From Sulfurovum sp. (lineage in GTDB: Bacteria; Campylobacterota; Campylobacteria; Campylobacterales; Sulfurovaceae), in NCBI GenBank assembly GCA_027062365.1, contig JAMOTK010000009.1, positions 1 to 57,233 of the forward strand: a DNA stretch of 57,233 bases. The letters are read 5' to 3'. Below, piece after piece: positions 43,602-53,143 of this stretch. The position numbers and the translations under genes were made by a program. Position 1 is the first letter of the stretch; each line of letters opens with the position of its first letter. The notes below the pieces were generated by a model that had not been told where the DNA came from, searched no databases, and saw nothing but the letters and a program-made list of their open reading frames with translations.

Positions 43602-44357
43602 ATGAATGAAAACTTAAATTTACTAAATCCAACATCAACCGATTTTTCTATGCTTGATTATGACTGTGCCTATATTCCTGCTAACAAAGTACGTATGAAT
43701 TATAAATATGTAGCTGATGCTTCAAAAAAATTTGCTACAGCTGTTATCGCTCGTGGATGGAGACGTTTTGGCAAATATTTTTTCCATCCTATCTGTAATG
43801 GATGTAATGAATGTAAAAGTATCCGTATTGATGCCACAGACTATCACTACACAAAATCACAAAGAAAAGCAATCAGACGTAACGCAGATACACAAATCAT
43901 CGTACAAGAACCCTCTTTATCTCAAGCACATATCACTCTTTATAACAAATACCATGCCTTTAAAAACCGTACTGATGGCTGGAAACATCGCAATATCAGC
44001 CAACGTGAATACCAAGAGAATTTTGTAGATGGTGCGCATGATTTTGGCAAAGAAGTACTCTATATCAAAGATGAACAACTCATTGGTGTGGATTTGATTG
44101 ATATTTTAGATGATGGAGTTTCTTCTATTTATTTTTATTATGACCCAGATTATGCTAACCTTTCCTTAGGGACATACTCCCTACTCTACCAAATCAAACT
44201 AGCAGGGATACTAGAACTTCCATGGATTTATTTGGGCTATTGGGTCGATGGATGCAAAGCCTTCGCCTACAAACCAAAATTCCAACCCCAAGAGATACTA
44301 GACGGATTCCCACCTATCGCAGAAGCACCATTATGGGAAACATGGGACAAAAAATGA
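43602..44357 (+). CDS. bpt: Aspartate/glutamate leucyltransferase (Bpt)
   Basis: 251 aa from the ATG at 43602. CAYIPANKVRMNYKYV, WRRFGKYFFHPICNGCNECKSIRID (paired cysteines), FVDGAHDFGKEVLYIKDEQLIGVDLIDIL, GTYSLLYQIKLAG and YLGYWVDGCKAFAYKPKF-P are Bpt/Ate1 signatures. It transfers Leu from Leu-tRNA onto proteins starting with Asp or Glu, marking them for ClpS/ClpAP. Overlaps ybgC by ATGA. Confidence 0.93.
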   Translation: MNENLNLLNPTSTDFSMLDYDCAYIPANKVRMNYKYVADASKKFATAVIARGWRRFGKYFFHPICNGCNECKSIRIDATDYHYTKSQRKAIRRNADTQIIVQEPSLSQAHITLYNKYHAFKNRTDGWKHRNISQREYQENFVDGAHDFGKEVLYIKDEQLIGVDLIDILDDGVSSIYFYYDPDYANLSLGTYSLLYQIKLAGILELPWIYLGYWVDGCKAFAYKPKFQPQEILDGFPPIAEAPLWETWDKK

Positions 44358-44725
44358 AAATAAGAGTCTATTATGAAGATACTGATTTAGGGGGTATTGT
44401 TTATCATGCGAATTATATCAAGTATTGTGAGAGGGCTAGGTCTGAGGTGTTTTTTGCTCAGGGGATGAGTCCTACTTTGGGTGAAGGTAGTGGATTTGTG
44501 GTGCGTACTATAGATGCTAATTTTGTGGCTACGGCTACTTTGGGGGATATATTGGAAGTTAAGACAGTGTTACTAACGCTTAAAAACTCTTCGATACTAC
44601 TGCTACAAGAGATTTGGAAAGAAGAGACAAAGGTGTTTAGTATGAAGATTACATTGGTGTATCTACACGCCAAAAAACCTTCTCGTATCCCTCAGGTTTT
44701 TAAAGAGATTTTTACCTCTTTTTAA
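44354..44725 (+). CDS. ybgC: YbgC-type acyl-CoA thioesterase
   Basis: 123 aa from the ATG at 44354, which overlaps the bpt stop (ATGA). Hotdog thioesterase motif YYEDTDLGGIVYHANYIKYCERARSE, with catalytic aspartate in EDTD. The longer frame upstream (from 44222) is a bpt shadow. YbgC hydrolyses acyl-CoA and is often linked to Tol-Pal; no tol genes are here. Confidence 0.9.
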   Translation: MKIRVYYEDTDLGGIVYHANYIKYCERARSEVFFAQGMSPTLGEGSGFVVRTIDANFVATATLGDILEVKTVLLTLKNSSILLLQEIWKEETKVFSMKITLVYLHAKKPSRIPQVFKEIFTSF

Positions 44726-44726
44726 A

Positions 44727-45002
44727 TTATTTTACTTTAACTTTAGATTTGGCTTCTTCTGCTTTTTTGCAAAAAAGCTTTGCTCTATATTCATAAGATG
44801 CTAGGGATGCCGTGGCTAAAATATCATCACGCATCGTGCTTCTATATTTTTCTACTTTTTTTGTAAATAGTTTACACAATCTAGCATTTTCAAGATATTC
44901 TGCTTTTTGCTTGGCATTGTCTTCATTAAAAAAACCTGCTGAGAATAGCATACTGCTAAACAAGATACTCATTAATACGATTAATTTTAATTGTTTCATC
45001 AT
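44727..45002 (-). CDS. Small exported protein, unknown
   Basis: 91 aa with signal peptide (MKQLKLIVLMSILFSSMLFSAGF, cleavage after FSA). Mature part is about 65 residues, helical and charged, with two cysteines (ARLCKLF, KLFCKKAEEA) that could form a disulfide between helices. Initiation at the second ATG (44999) is possible. GGAATAAAA precedes. Unknown function; periplasmic. Confidence 0.65.
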   Translation of the reverse strand: MMKQLKLIVLMSILFSSMLFSAGFFNEDNAKQKAEYLENARLCKLFTKKVEKYRSTMRDDILATASLASYEYRAKLFCKKAEEAKSKVKVK

Positions 45003-45036
45003 TTTTATTCCTTTATACTATTATAGTAAAAAACTA

Positions 45037-45459
45037 CTATGAAGCTTCTTCTATTTGGCAGGTATCACAAATACCATAAAGATTTACCTGTTGTTTGATT
45101 ACAATGAAATTTTGTTTTTGAGATATACTGTAAAAAAGGTTTTCTATTTGGTCTTGATGGGCTTGGTCTTCTACCTCTCCACACATTGTACATACTAGAT
45201 GAATATGGTCTTTTTTAGCCAACTCATACTTAGATTTTTTTCCTGCTATAGGTACTTCTACAAGCACCCCTTTTTCTACCATTAAAAGGATATTTTTATA
45301 GACCGTAGCCAACGAAATAGAAGGATATATGCTTACCACAACATCATAGATACACTCAATAGAGATATGCCCATGTTTTTCGATTTGTTCTACTATGGTT
45401 ATACGTTGAAATGTGGCTTTTAGACCAGTATTTTTAAGTAGTATCGCATAATCTTTCAT
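45037..45459 (-). CDS. perR: Fur-family peroxide regulator, PerR-like
   Basis: 140 aa. Winged-helix (LKATFQRITIVEQIEKHGHISIECIYDVV...ISLATVYKNILLMVEKGVLVEV), metal site DHIHLVCTMCGEVED (C-x2-C) and GICDTCQI (C-x2-C) for structural zinc, H-x-H. Similar size and order to PerR. Directly downstream of ahpC in the same direction, separated by a palindromic operator, which strongly suggests PerR over Fur. Confidence 0.85.
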   Translation of the reverse strand: MKDYAILLKNTGLKATFQRITIVEQIEKHGHISIECIYDVVVSIYPSISLATVYKNILLMVEKGVLVEVPIAGKKSKYELAKKDHIHLVCTMCGEVEDQAHQDQIENLFYSISQKQNFIVIKQQVNLYGICDTCQIEEAS

Positions 45460-45487
45460 CTCTTTCCTTTCTATTTTATTATAGATA

Positions 45488-45521
45488 TATAGATAAATAT
45501 ATGCATATATACTTATCTATA
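45488..45521. promoter_or_regulatory. Candidate PerR operator between ahpC and perR
   Basis: TATAGATAA (45488-45496) and TTATCTATA (45513-45521) form a dyad around an AT-rich ATATGCATAT centre. Fur/PerR boxes in this phylum are AT-rich palindromes, so the site is a plausible autoregulatory operator for perR. Position relative to the perR start (45459) is about 30-60 bp upstream. Confidence 0.5.
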
Positions 45522-45550
45522 TATTCCCCCATAAAGGGAAATATCAACGA

Positions 45551-46147
45551 CTAAAGGTCGTCTTCGTGTTTTGCAAGATATTCAGCTACACCTTCTGTGT
45601 CTGCTTTCATACCCTCATCACCTTTGACCCAACCAGCAGGACAAACTTCACCAAATTCATTTGTAAATAGCATAGTATCTACCATTCTAAGCATCTCATC
45701 AATATTACGTCCTAATGGAAGGTCATTGATAACAGCATGTCTTACTGTACCATCAGCATCTATCAAAAAAGAACCTCTAAGTGCCACTGCATCATCAAGA
45801 AGAACATCGTAATCTCTAGCAATTTGTTTGTTAAGGTCAGCAACAAGAGGCATATCAACTCTACCGATACCACCTTCATTTACTGGTGTTTCTCTCCATG
45901 CGAAGTGTGAAAATTGGCTATCTACAGATACACCAATGATGTTTACGCCTCTTTCTCTAAAGTCTGCTGCTCTTTTTGAAAATGCGATAATTTCTGAAGG
46001 ACATACAAATGTAAAGTCAAGTGGATAGAAAAAAAGTACTGCACCTTTTTCTCCAAGGTTTTCCATAAGGTTGAAACCTTCTACTATTTGACCGTTTGCA
46101 AGGACTGCTGTTGCTGTGAAATCTGGAGCTTTTTTTGTTACTAACAT
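45551..46147 (-). CDS. ahpC: Alkyl hydroperoxide reductase, typical 2-Cys peroxiredoxin
   Basis: 198 aa. Peroxidatic cysteine in FYPLDFTFVCPSEIIAFS and resolving cysteine in FGEVCPAGWVKG, with GGIGRVDMPLVADL and the C-terminal YLAKHEDDL. Reduces H2O2 and organic peroxides. Followed by perR, its probable repressor. Confidence 0.96.
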   Translation of the reverse strand: MLVTKKAPDFTATAVLANGQIVEGFNLMENLGEKGAVLFFYPLDFTFVCPSEIIAFSKRAADFRERGVNIIGVSVDSQFSHFAWRETPVNEGGIGRVDMPLVADLNKQIARDYDVLLDDAVALRGSFLIDADGTVRHAVINDLPLGRNIDEMLRMVDTMLFTNEFGEVCPAGWVKGDEGMKADTEGVAEYLAKHEDDL

Positions 46148-46288
46148 GATAATTCCTATATAATAATTTTTATTAACAAAGAAATTTTATCAGTATTAGC
46201 TTTAAAGATAGCTAAAACTTAGCAAAAGACTTCCCACAATGTTTGATGTGTATTGGCAAACTCTCTAAAGTCTTCTCTATCTATGAAA

Positions 46289-46600
46289 CTATTCTTCTTC
46301 TGATGTACTTTCTTCTTTGATAGGCTTGTTGACGGCTTTGGCTATCATTTCTACATAACACTCAGTAACAGCTGTGGCTTTGACGGCATCTAGCTCTTTG
46401 ATGAGAGTTTCATACGTAACTACTTTAGCATCTTCTGCTGTAGCCCCTACTTTACAATCAAAGTCCCAATACATGGTCGATTTATCTGGTAAATCTTTCT
46501 TTTTTTCACGTTTGACATACTTACGTATCTCATTTTTAACTGCTTCTAAAACACGATCTTCATGTCTTTTTTCATCGGTTAATTTAAATATTTTTTTCAT
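46289..46600 (-). CDS. DUF6172 family protein
   Basis: 103 aa. [38 protein letters not shown] followed by YWDFDCKVGATAEDAKVV matches what I recall of DUF6172, a short uncharacterised proteobacterial family. Highly charged, no membrane segment. The start shares one base with the helicase stop (TAATG), indicating coupling. Possibly RNA-binding, given the basic face and the helicase partner (inference). Confidence 0.75.
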   Translation of the reverse strand: MKKIFKLTDEKRHEDRVLEAVKNEIRKYVKREKKKDLPDKSTMYWDFDCKVGATAEDAKVVTYETLIKELDAVKATAVTECYVEMIAKAVNKPIKEESTSEEE

Positions 46601-48027
46601 TATCTTCTCCTTCTATTTTGAGAGTTTGGTTTTCTATCTAGGTTGTCCAATTTGGCTTGTAGGTTAGAGCCTATCTTCTCAGCTTGTGGATTTCTAGGTT
46701 TATCTTTTCTACTATTTTGGGTTTTATTCTCTGTTTTTGTTTCACTCGTAGTGCTATTTACTTTAGCTCTTGGTTTTTTATTTCTATTTCCATTACGACT
46801 GTTTTGGCTACTATTATTCTTGTTTCTGTTTCCACCTCTATTGCCTCCACCACCTCTACCATTTTGGATAGGTTCAGCTACTATACTAGGGTTTGGTCTA
46901 AAGGCTTCTATATCTATTTGTTTTATCTTAGACTTCGTAAACCTCTCTATGGCTCTAAGTAATTCATGCTCATCAATACAGACCAAAGAGACAGCCTCCC
47001 CTTTCATCCCTGCACGTCCTGTTCGTCCTATGCGATGTACATAATCTTCTGGAACATTGGGGAGTTCATAGTTTACTACATGAGGAAGTTGGTCTATGTC
47101 TATCCCACGTGCTGCGATGTCTGTAGCCACAAGTACTTCTATATTTCCTGCTTTGAAGTCTGCTAGTGCTTTGGTACGGGCACCTTGTGATTTGTTCCCA
47201 TGAATGGCAGAAGATTTGATACCAGAGTACTCTTCTAATTGTTTACAAAGTTTATTTGCTCCATGCTTGGTACGCGTAAAGACCAATACTTGCTTCCATT
47301 GCTTCGTCTTGATGAGCTGTGCTAATAATTCACGCTTACGCCCTTTATCCACGAGATGCACCACTTGGCTTATCTGCCCTGCTGTAGAGTTCTCACGTGC
47401 TACTTCTACAAGTACGGGGTCTTTAAGTAGTCCTGATGCTAAATTTTTTATCTCTGGAGAAAAAGTGGCAGAAAAGAGCAATGTTTGTTTCTGCTTAGGC
47501 ATCATTCCCATAAGTTTCTGAATATCACGGATAAAGCCCATATCTAACATACGGTCAGCTTCATCCAATACAAGACACTCAACCCTTGAAAAGTCTATCC
47601 CATCTTGTGAAGCGATATCCAACAGCCTACCAGGGGTAGCTATAACTATATCTACCCCTCTACGAAGCGTAGCCAACTGAGGATTAATCCCCACACCACC
47701 AAAGATAACCATAGAACTATACTTCATATATTTACCATAAGTTTTGATACTTTGGGCTACTTGTGCTGCTAGTTCACGCGTAGGTGTTAGCACCAACACA
47801 CGAATTTGTTTTTTTCTCATTTGAGGCTGTGTTTGAGAAAGTCTTTCAAGAAGTGGCAGTGTAAACCCTGCTGTCTTCCCCGTACCCGTCTGAGCAGCAC
47901 CCAAGACATCACGTCCTTCGATGACCACAGGAATGGCTTGTTTTTGTATCGGTGTAGGCGTTGTATAGCCTACTTCTTCTATCGCTTTAAGTAAGGTTGG
48001 GGACAAGCCCAAAGTTGAAAATGACAT
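46600..48027 (-). CDS. rhlE: DEAD-box RNA helicase (RhlE-like)
   Basis: 475 aa from the ATG at 48027 ([21 protein letters not shown]); the longer frame has no supporting site. Q motif [10 protein letters not shown], motif [29 protein letters not shown] as [27 protein letters not shown]. The C-terminal ~110 residues are low-complexity, G/N/R-rich ([13 protein letters not shown]) and basic, as in RhlE-type helicases. Acts in ribosome assembly and RNA turnover, likely cold-related. Confidence 0.93.
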   Translation of the reverse strand: MSFSTLGLSPTLLKAIEEVGYTTPTPIQKQAIPVVIEGRDVLGAAQTGTGKTAGFTLPLLERLSQTQPQMRKKQIRVLVLTPTRELAAQVAQSIKTYGKYMKYSSMVIFGGVGINPQLATLRRGVDIVIATPGRLLDIASQDGIDFSRVECLVLDEADRMLDMGFIRDIQKLMGMMPKQKQTLLFSATFSPEIKNLASGLLKDPVLVEVARENSTAGQISQVVHLVDKGRKRELLAQLIKTKQWKQVLVFTRTKHGANKLCKQLEEYSGIKSSAIHGNKSQGARTKALADFKAGNIEVLVATDIAARGIDIDQLPHVVNYELPNVPEDYVHRIGRTGRAGMKGEAVSLVCIDEHELLRAIERFTKSKIKQIDIEAFRPNPSIVAEPIQNGRGGGGNRGGNRNKNNSSQNSRNGNRNKKPRAKVNSTTSETKTENKTQNSRKDKPRNPQAEKIGSNLQAKLDNLDRKPNSQNRRRR

Positions 48028-48252
48028 TATATATATTACCTTGATTTTATTTGTTCTATTATATCCAAACAAACATAAAGCACCTATCAATACCTTTCAA
48101 CACATTAAGAAACGCAGGTACAAAAACATTCAATATCAAGCCAAATTCCTAACCTTACTTAAGTATATATTTTTCAAGAGAAGTCAGCAGTACTTTGGAT
48201 ATTGTGTTTAAATTGGTTATAATTTTATCATATAAATATAATAAGGGAAATA

Positions 48253-48648
48253 ATGATAAAATTAATAAAAGCCTCCGTAGTGACCTTGGGACTAGGGTTT
48301 AGTAGTATCTATGCCAGTAGCCAACAGACACAAAAAGCAGAACATTCTGAGCATAATACCACTCATAATCATGCAAATTGTCATGTACATCTTAAAAATG
48401 AAGTTAGCAAACAAATGGTTGAAAAAGTAGCAATACAAGAACTTAAACGCTTAATTTTAGCAAAAAAAATATCTCCTAGTTGGCAAAAACTACCTATTTC
48501 AAAAATAGGGAAAACACATTATGGAGATACAAATGATTGGGTAGTAGGTTTTGATAATATACGCATCAAAAATGTAAAAAGACAAACCCTTTATATCTTT
48601 GTAAGTGTCACAGGTGAGATTAGAGGTGCAAATTATACAGGGAATTAA
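48253..48648 (+). CDS. Small exported histidine-rich protein (possibly DUF6488)
   Basis: 131 aa. Signal peptide (MIKLIKASVVTLGLGFSSIYASS), then a histidine-rich segment EHSEHNTTHNHANCHVHLKNEV, suggesting periplasmic metal binding. The C-terminal WVVGFDNIRIKNVKRQTLYIFVSVTGEIRGANYTG looks like a small beta domain. From memory it resembles DUF6488 proteins. AGGGAAA precedes the ATG. Confidence 0.7.
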   Translation: MIKLIKASVVTLGLGFSSIYASSQQTQKAEHSEHNTTHNHANCHVHLKNEVSKQMVEKVAIQELKRLILAKKISPSWQKLPISKIGKTHYGDTNDWVVGFDNIRIKNVKRQTLYIFVSVTGEIRGANYTGN

Positions 48649-48649
48649 A

Positions 48650-48674
48650 AATATACCTTTTAAAAGGTATATTT
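48650..48674. terminator. Palindromic terminator between convergent genes
   Basis: ATATACCTTTTAAAAGGTATAT (48651-48672) is a perfect palindrome; the RNA forms a 9-bp stem with a 4-nt loop on either strand, flanked by A and T runs. Placed 3' to both the histidine-rich and DUF302 genes, so bidirectional termination is likely. Confidence 0.6.
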
Positions 48675-48706
48675 ACGAGTTTAAAACCCATAAATATACT
48701 CCCTAA

Positions 48707-49627
48707 CTACTCTGTAAGTTCTTCCAAAATAGTTTTGATCATCGTCTGTGTTTGATTCACTACTTTGATAGTCTCTTTGTCTGTAATATCAAGACCTGTT
48801 ATCCAATTATCAATGGAAGGATAGGCTATATGTGTGGACTTTTCATCTTTTTTCTTATAAATAACTACTGAAAAAGGTGCATAAGCACCTGCGTCAGGAT
48901 GATTTTTGGATACGGGGTAGATGGCATTAAATCTAATGATTGAGTATGTATCAAAAAAATCATAATCCTCATGAACGAAGGAATAAGACTTTGGTATCAA
49001 AAATCCAACAGGACCTAATTCGCCTTCAAACTCTTCTTTAAAGCTTTCTTTAGCATCGACATACGTATCACCCTCTTCAAGTTCAAGTTCTATACTAAAC
49101 TCTGTTAGCAATGTTGAGGCAGGTTTAGTATGATGATTTACCACGAGGTACTTACCGTTTGGTAATGCTGCATGAAGTGCTACATCTATCAATTTGGCAT
49201 AGGCTATCAAATCTGTATCTGTAGTAGGTATGTTGGTAATTCTAGCCATACCTGCCAATGATAATGTAGAAATATTAATTGTATTCTTTGTCGCATCTTC
49301 ATAAATAGACATAGATAATGGTGTGATGAGTCCAATAGTTGGGTATTTTTTCATCAGTTTAGATACAAGTTTAGGATTTGTAAATATCGCTAAATTGTAG
49401 TTTTTATGATGTACTTTTCCATATCTTTTTGAAAAAATAGAGTTCATATCATTATTGACATCTACGACTACCCCATTGGCATTAAAAGCTTTTTCAATAC
49501 TTTTAGCAGTGATGACACCTTTGCTATTATCTACGCTAAATATTTGAAGATTTTGCGTTTCCTCTGCATATACATTGGTCATTAGCACTAAAAATGCACC
49601 GATAAAGAGCTTAAAAATATTTTTCAT
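48707..49627 (-). CDS. DUF302 domain exported protein
   Basis: 306 aa with signal peptide (MKNIFKLFIGAFLVLMTNVYAEE). Two DUF302-like halves: the first around VVVDVNNDMNSIFSKRYGKVHHKNYNLAIFTNPKLV, the second around SFKEEFEGELGPVGFLIPKSYSFVHEDYDFFDTYSIIRFNAIYPV. DUF302 proteins are periplasmic in many cases and of unknown function, sometimes linked to sulfur oxidation or heme. Monocistronic. Confidence 0.75.
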   Translation of the reverse strand: MKNIFKLFIGAFLVLMTNVYAEETQNLQIFSVDNSKGVITAKSIEKAFNANGVVVDVNNDMNSIFSKRYGKVHHKNYNLAIFTNPKLVSKLMKKYPTIGLITPLSMSIYEDATKNTINISTLSLAGMARITNIPTTDTDLIAYAKLIDVALHAALPNGKYLVVNHHTKPASTLLTEFSIELELEEGDTYVDAKESFKEEFEGELGPVGFLIPKSYSFVHEDYDFFDTYSIIRFNAIYPVSKNHPDAGAYAPFSVVIYKKKDEKSTHIAYPSIDNWITGLDITDKETIKVVNQTQTMIKTILEELTE

Positions 49628-49756
49628 GATTATCCTTTAAATTAATATGAGTGTATTTTACTATTATATTATTATAGAAGCACAATACTTTTTCTTTTTC
49701 CTTCTTCAACAAGATGAATATTAATATTTTTCTTAATTGTGAGTGTACAAAGTTTC

Positions 49757-50641
49757 CTATCGTAACCCCTCTATCATCTCCATATCCAACCCAATTTTAA
49801 GAGAGATAGTTTCATTGTCTAGTATATCAAGTAGGTTTTTGGCGATAGTTAGTTTCTCTTCTAATTTACCTTGTTCTATCCCCTCTTCTATACCTTCCTC
49901 TCTGCCCTCTTCCATACCTTCCTCTCTGCCTTCTTTTCTACCCTCTCTTTTTGCTTTCTCGACACTGCTCTTTTGCATCCAGATGAACTCTTCTCTTTTT
50001 TCTTGGAGTTCTAGTTCTTCTTTAGATAGTGAAGCTGTATTGGCTACTTCAAATGCTTTTTTGAGGTTGGGGTCTGTGAGTTTGGGCATGACTTTTATAT
50101 CTCTTGCGTTTTTGATAAAGTATATCCATTTCTCTTCTATACTCTCACACGCTTCAAACTCTTTATTAAACTTTGGTAGTTCTATAAACACGAGTTGTAT
50201 ATCATCTTTATATTGAGAGAAATTCTCTTTTTCTAGTAATTGGTAGATAGACTTATATTTATCTGTCTCAAACATAGTGAAGTTTACTATGGTGAGGGCT
50301 ATGACTGGGTTTAGTAGGGTATATTTATCCCCTTTATCTAGTTGATTGGCATAGTTTTTGGCTGTATTGTAGAGTATTCTACTCTCAAAGCCATCATGGT
50401 TGAGTATCTGCATCTCTATGATTACTTTTGAACCATCACTAAGGGTAGCCTTTATATCAACGGCTGTCTCTTTCATCCCTTGAAGCTTTGGCACATTATA
50501 GGGGTCTTCAATGGTCAAATCTGCTATAGGATAATGTAGCTCTAGTGTAGCATTGAGGAAACTTAGGAGTATATCTTTTGAGTTTTCAGACCCAAATACC
50601 TTTTTGAATGCGTAATCTGTTTTCATATTGAGGAATCTCAT
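49757..50641 (-). CDS. Rpn-family nuclease with variable acidic repeat tail
   Basis: 294 aa. MKTDYAFKKVFGSENSKDILLSFLNATL start, D...ExQ in TAVDIKATLSDGSKVIIEMQILNHDGFESRILYNTAKNY, and FIELPKFNKEFEACES downstream match the PD-(D/E)XK Rpn family. Toward the C-terminus a repeat KREGRKEGREEGMEEGREEGIEEG is typical of this family and is coded by a 24-bp tandem repeat. Paralogous to the gene at 1653-2498 but clearly divergent. Between DUF302 and trmL. Confidence 0.88.
   Translation of the reverse strand: MRFLNMKTDYAFKKVFGSENSKDILLSFLNATLELHYPIADLTIEDPYNVPKLQGMKETAVDIKATLSDGSKVIIEMQILNHDGFESRILYNTAKNYANQLDKGDKYTLLNPVIALTIVNFTMFETDKYKSIYQLLEKENFSQYKDDIQLVFIELPKFNKEFEACESIEEKWIYFIKNARDIKVMPKLTDPNLKKAFEVANTASLSKEELELQEKREEFIWMQKSSVEKAKREGRKEGREEGMEEGREEGIEEGIEQGKLEEKLTIAKNLLDILDNETISLKIGLDMEMIEGLR
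49890..49937 (-). repeat. 24-bp tandem repeat in the second rpn gene
   Basis: Two adjacent copies (49890-49913, 49914-49937) are nearly identical and encode EGREEG(M/I)E. Repeat copy number could vary by slippage without breaking frame (24 is a multiple of 3). Confidence 0.7.
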
Positions 50642-50722
50642 GGGGGTTTGTTCCTTTTTTGATGATTATAGCATGTTTTGGTTTTTGGGGTGCTAACGAG
50701 TAAAAGACTAGAGAGATTTAAC

Positions 50723-51214
50723 CTACCCTTGCAATGTATTCCCTATAGTAATCTTCTCAAAACCATCATAGTTTTGGCGTAGGGCATCATAGATAACTAC
50801 GCCTACACTTACTCCTAAATTGAGGCTTCTGCCTTTGCTTCCCATGGGGATGGTAATACACTGCTCGGGGTGGGCTAATAAGACTTTCTCATCTATGCCT
50901 TTCGTTTCTGAACCAAAGAGGATATAATCATCTTTTTTAAAGGGACTATTAAAGTAAAGATTATCGGTTTTGGTTGTTGCCATATAGGTATTTTGTCCGA
51001 TAGGATGTTTTGATAAAAAGGCATCAAAACTTTCCCAAACGATTAAATCTAACTCTTTCCAATAGTCCAATCCTGCACGTTTGACTGCTTTGTCATCGAT
51101 ATCAAACCCTAAAGGTTCAATGAGATGTAAGGTAGCACCAAGATTGACACAAAGACGACCTATGGTACCTGTATTGGGTGGTATTTGTGGTTCTACTAAT
51201 ACAATATTAAACAT
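50723..51214 (-). CDS. trmL: tRNA (cytidine(34)-2'-O)-methyltransferase TrmL
   Basis: 163 aa. SPOUT knot: NIVLVEPQIPPNTGTIGRLCVNLG, LFGSETKGI, ITIPMGSKGRSLNLGVSVGVVIYDAL. Methylates position 34 of tRNA-Leu isoacceptors in E. coli. It is 15 bp after purU. Confidence 0.9.
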   Translation of the reverse strand: MFNIVLVEPQIPPNTGTIGRLCVNLGATLHLIEPLGFDIDDKAVKRAGLDYWKELDLIVWESFDAFLSKHPIGQNTYMATTKTDNLYFNSPFKKDDYILFGSETKGIDEKVLLAHPEQCITIPMGSKGRSLNLGVSVGVVIYDALRQNYDGFEKITIGNTLQG

Positions 51215-51228
51215 AAGTACACATTCCT

Positions 51229-52065
51229 TTAAAATATCACTGTTTTATTGCCATTGACAAAGACTCTATCATTTAAGACCAAAGATAATGCACGTGAAAG
51301 CACTATCTTTTCTCCATCACGCCCTGCTCTTTGCATATCTTTCCATGTCAAACGGTGATTCACAGGAATGACATCTTGAGAGATAATTGGTCCTTCATCT
51401 AAATCATCGGTAACATAATGTGCTGTAGCTCCAATAATTTTGACCCCTCTATCAAAAGCTTGTTTGTAAGGATTCGCTCCAATAAACGCAGGCAAAAAGG
51501 AGTGATGAATATTGATAATTTTTTGAGGATAGGCTTTGACAAATGTGGGTGTCAAAATACGCATATACTTAGCAAGGACAATATAATTAAAGTCAAATTG
51601 TTTGATACATTGCATCACTTTAGACTCATGTGCTTCACGGCTCATATCTTCAGCAGAGATATGAAAAAATGGAATATCAAAACGACGTACAAGCGTCTCT
51701 AATGTATTATGATTGGCAATCACACACTCTATATCAGCACCTAATTCACCATCAGCATGACGAATAAGGATATCACCTAAAGCATGAGACTCTTTGGTCA
51801 CTAAAAGGATAATTTTTTTATCCCTAGGTTCGATGACTCTGATATGTGCATCTTTAGGGCTAATCTTTTGAAGTTCATCTTCTAACTCTTTTATCGTAAA
51901 AACCCCTGTCACAATCGTACGCATGAAAAAACGCTTATTTTGCTTATCGACAAATTCACGGTTGGTATCGATATTGAGACCTCTATCATAAAACACTTTA
52001 GCGATTTGATAAACCAATCCTTTGGCATCTTCACAGTCTATGAGTACCCTTGCTCTTTTTTCCAT
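51229..52065 (-). CDS. purU: Formyltetrahydrofolate deformylase PurU
   Basis: 278 aa from the ATG at 52065, 7 bp after the leuB stop; the longer frame from 52104 overlaps leuB. N-terminal ACT domain (ARVLIDCEDAKGLVYQIAKVFYDRGLNI) then the formyltransferase-like domain: ANHNTLETLVRRFDIPFFH, VLAKYMRILTPTFVKAYPQKIINIHHSFLPAFIGANPY with the N-x-H...D catalytic set (INIHHS, later VTDDLDEGPI). Releases formate for purine synthesis. Confidence 0.92.
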   Translation of the reverse strand: MEKRARVLIDCEDAKGLVYQIAKVFYDRGLNIDTNREFVDKQNKRFFMRTIVTGVFTIKELEDELQKISPKDAHIRVIEPRDKKIILLVTKESHALGDILIRHADGELGADIECVIANHNTLETLVRRFDIPFFHISAEDMSREAHESKVMQCIKQFDFNYIVLAKYMRILTPTFVKAYPQKIINIHHSFLPAFIGANPYKQAFDRGVKIIGATAHYVTDDLDEGPIISQDVIPVNHRLTWKDMQRAGRDGEKIVLSRALSLVLNDRVFVNGNKTVIF

Positions 52066-52072
52066 AGGTAGA

Positions 52073-53143
52073 CTATCTACTTGCGTAGTCAGCAACGATG
52101 TCACCCATCTCAGTACATGTCATAATTTCTTTGGCATCAAAGTCCCCAAGGTCACCTGTACGGTATCCTTCTGAGAGTGCTTTTTTGATAGCATCATCGA
52201 TACGATTGGCAGATTCTACCTCACCTAAAGCATAACGCAACATCATACTAGCACTAGAGATAGTAGCTAGTGGATTGGCAATACCTTGTCCTGCGATATC
52301 TGGAGCAGAACCATGGATAGGCTCAAAAAGTCCTACCCCTTTACCTGTACTTGCACTAGGCAATAGCCCTATAGAACCAGAAAGCATAGAGGCGGCATCT
52401 GATAATATATCTCCAAAGATATTACCCGTTAAGATAACATCAAATTGTTTTGGGTCACGGATAAGTTGCATCGCAGCATTGTCTACATACATGTGTGTCA
52501 ATTCTACTTCAGGATAATTCACAGCTATCTCTTCTACTATCTCTCTCCAAAACTGGCTCACTTCTAGTACATTGGCTTTATCTACAGAGCAGATACGTTT
52601 CTCACGTTTCATCGCTATCTCAAAAGCAACCACGGCGATACGTTCAACTTCTTCTCTGGTATATACCATCGTATTGAAAGCTTTATCAGCATGAAGTTCT
52701 CTAGGCTGACCAAAATAGATACCACCTGTAAGCTCACGTACTACCATAATATCAACACCTTGGATAACTTCTGGTTTTAGACTAGAGGCATTGATAAGTT
52801 CATCATAGACCATCGCTGGTCTAAGGTTTGCAAATGTTCCCATCTCTTTTCTTAGTCCTAAAAGCCCTGATTCTGGGCGTAGATATCTATCTAGTTTATC
52901 CCATTTAGGGCCACCTATCGCACCAAAGAGTACAGCATCACATTTTTTTACACCTTGAATAGTGGCATCAGGGAGAGGTACGCCTGTTTCATCTATGGCA
53001 GAGCCTCCTAATAACATCTCTTCATATTTAAGGTTAAATCCTTGTGATACCGAGACAGCATCAAGTACTTTTATCGCTTCATCAATGATTTCTGGACCAA
53101 TACCATCACCCTTAATAACACCAATTTTATAACTTTTACTCAT
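52073..53143 (-). CDS. leuB: 3-isopropylmalate dehydrogenase LeuB
   Basis: 356 aa. [14 protein letters not shown] start, [48 protein letters not shown] (metal-binding aspartates), [29 protein letters not shown]. Oxidises 3-isopropylmalate in leucine synthesis. Directly after leuD. leuA and leuC are not in the window. Confidence 0.97.
   Translation of the reverse strand: MSKSYKIGVIKGDGIGPEIIDEAIKVLDAVSVSQGFNLKYEEMLLGGSAIDETGVPLPDATIQGVKKCDAVLFGAIGGPKWDKLDRYLRPESGLLGLRKEMGTFANLRPAMVYDELINASSLKPEVIQGVDIMVVRELTGGIYFGQPRELHADKAFNTMVYTREEVERIAVVAFEIAMKREKRICSVDKANVLEVSQFWREIVEEIAVNYPEVELTHMYVDNAAMQLIRDPKQFDVILTGNIFGDILSDAASMLSGSIGLLPSASTGKGVGLFEPIHGSAPDIAGQGIANPLATISSASMMLRYALGEVESANRIDDAIKKALSEGYRTGDLGDFDAKEIMTCTEMGDIVADYASR

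Noticed and set aside
44222-44353. Longer start for ybgC
   Set aside because: This part overlaps bpt; homology begins at MKIRVYYEDTD (44354), and the ATGA overlap supports that start.
46643-47044. 133-aa plus-strand ORF opposite the helicase gene
   Set aside because: It is the antisense of the G/N/R-rich helicase tail and has only low-complexity hydrophobic sequence.
49880-49940. CRISPR-like repeats
   Set aside because: The repeats are adjacent without spacers and lie in the coding frame of the rpn gene.
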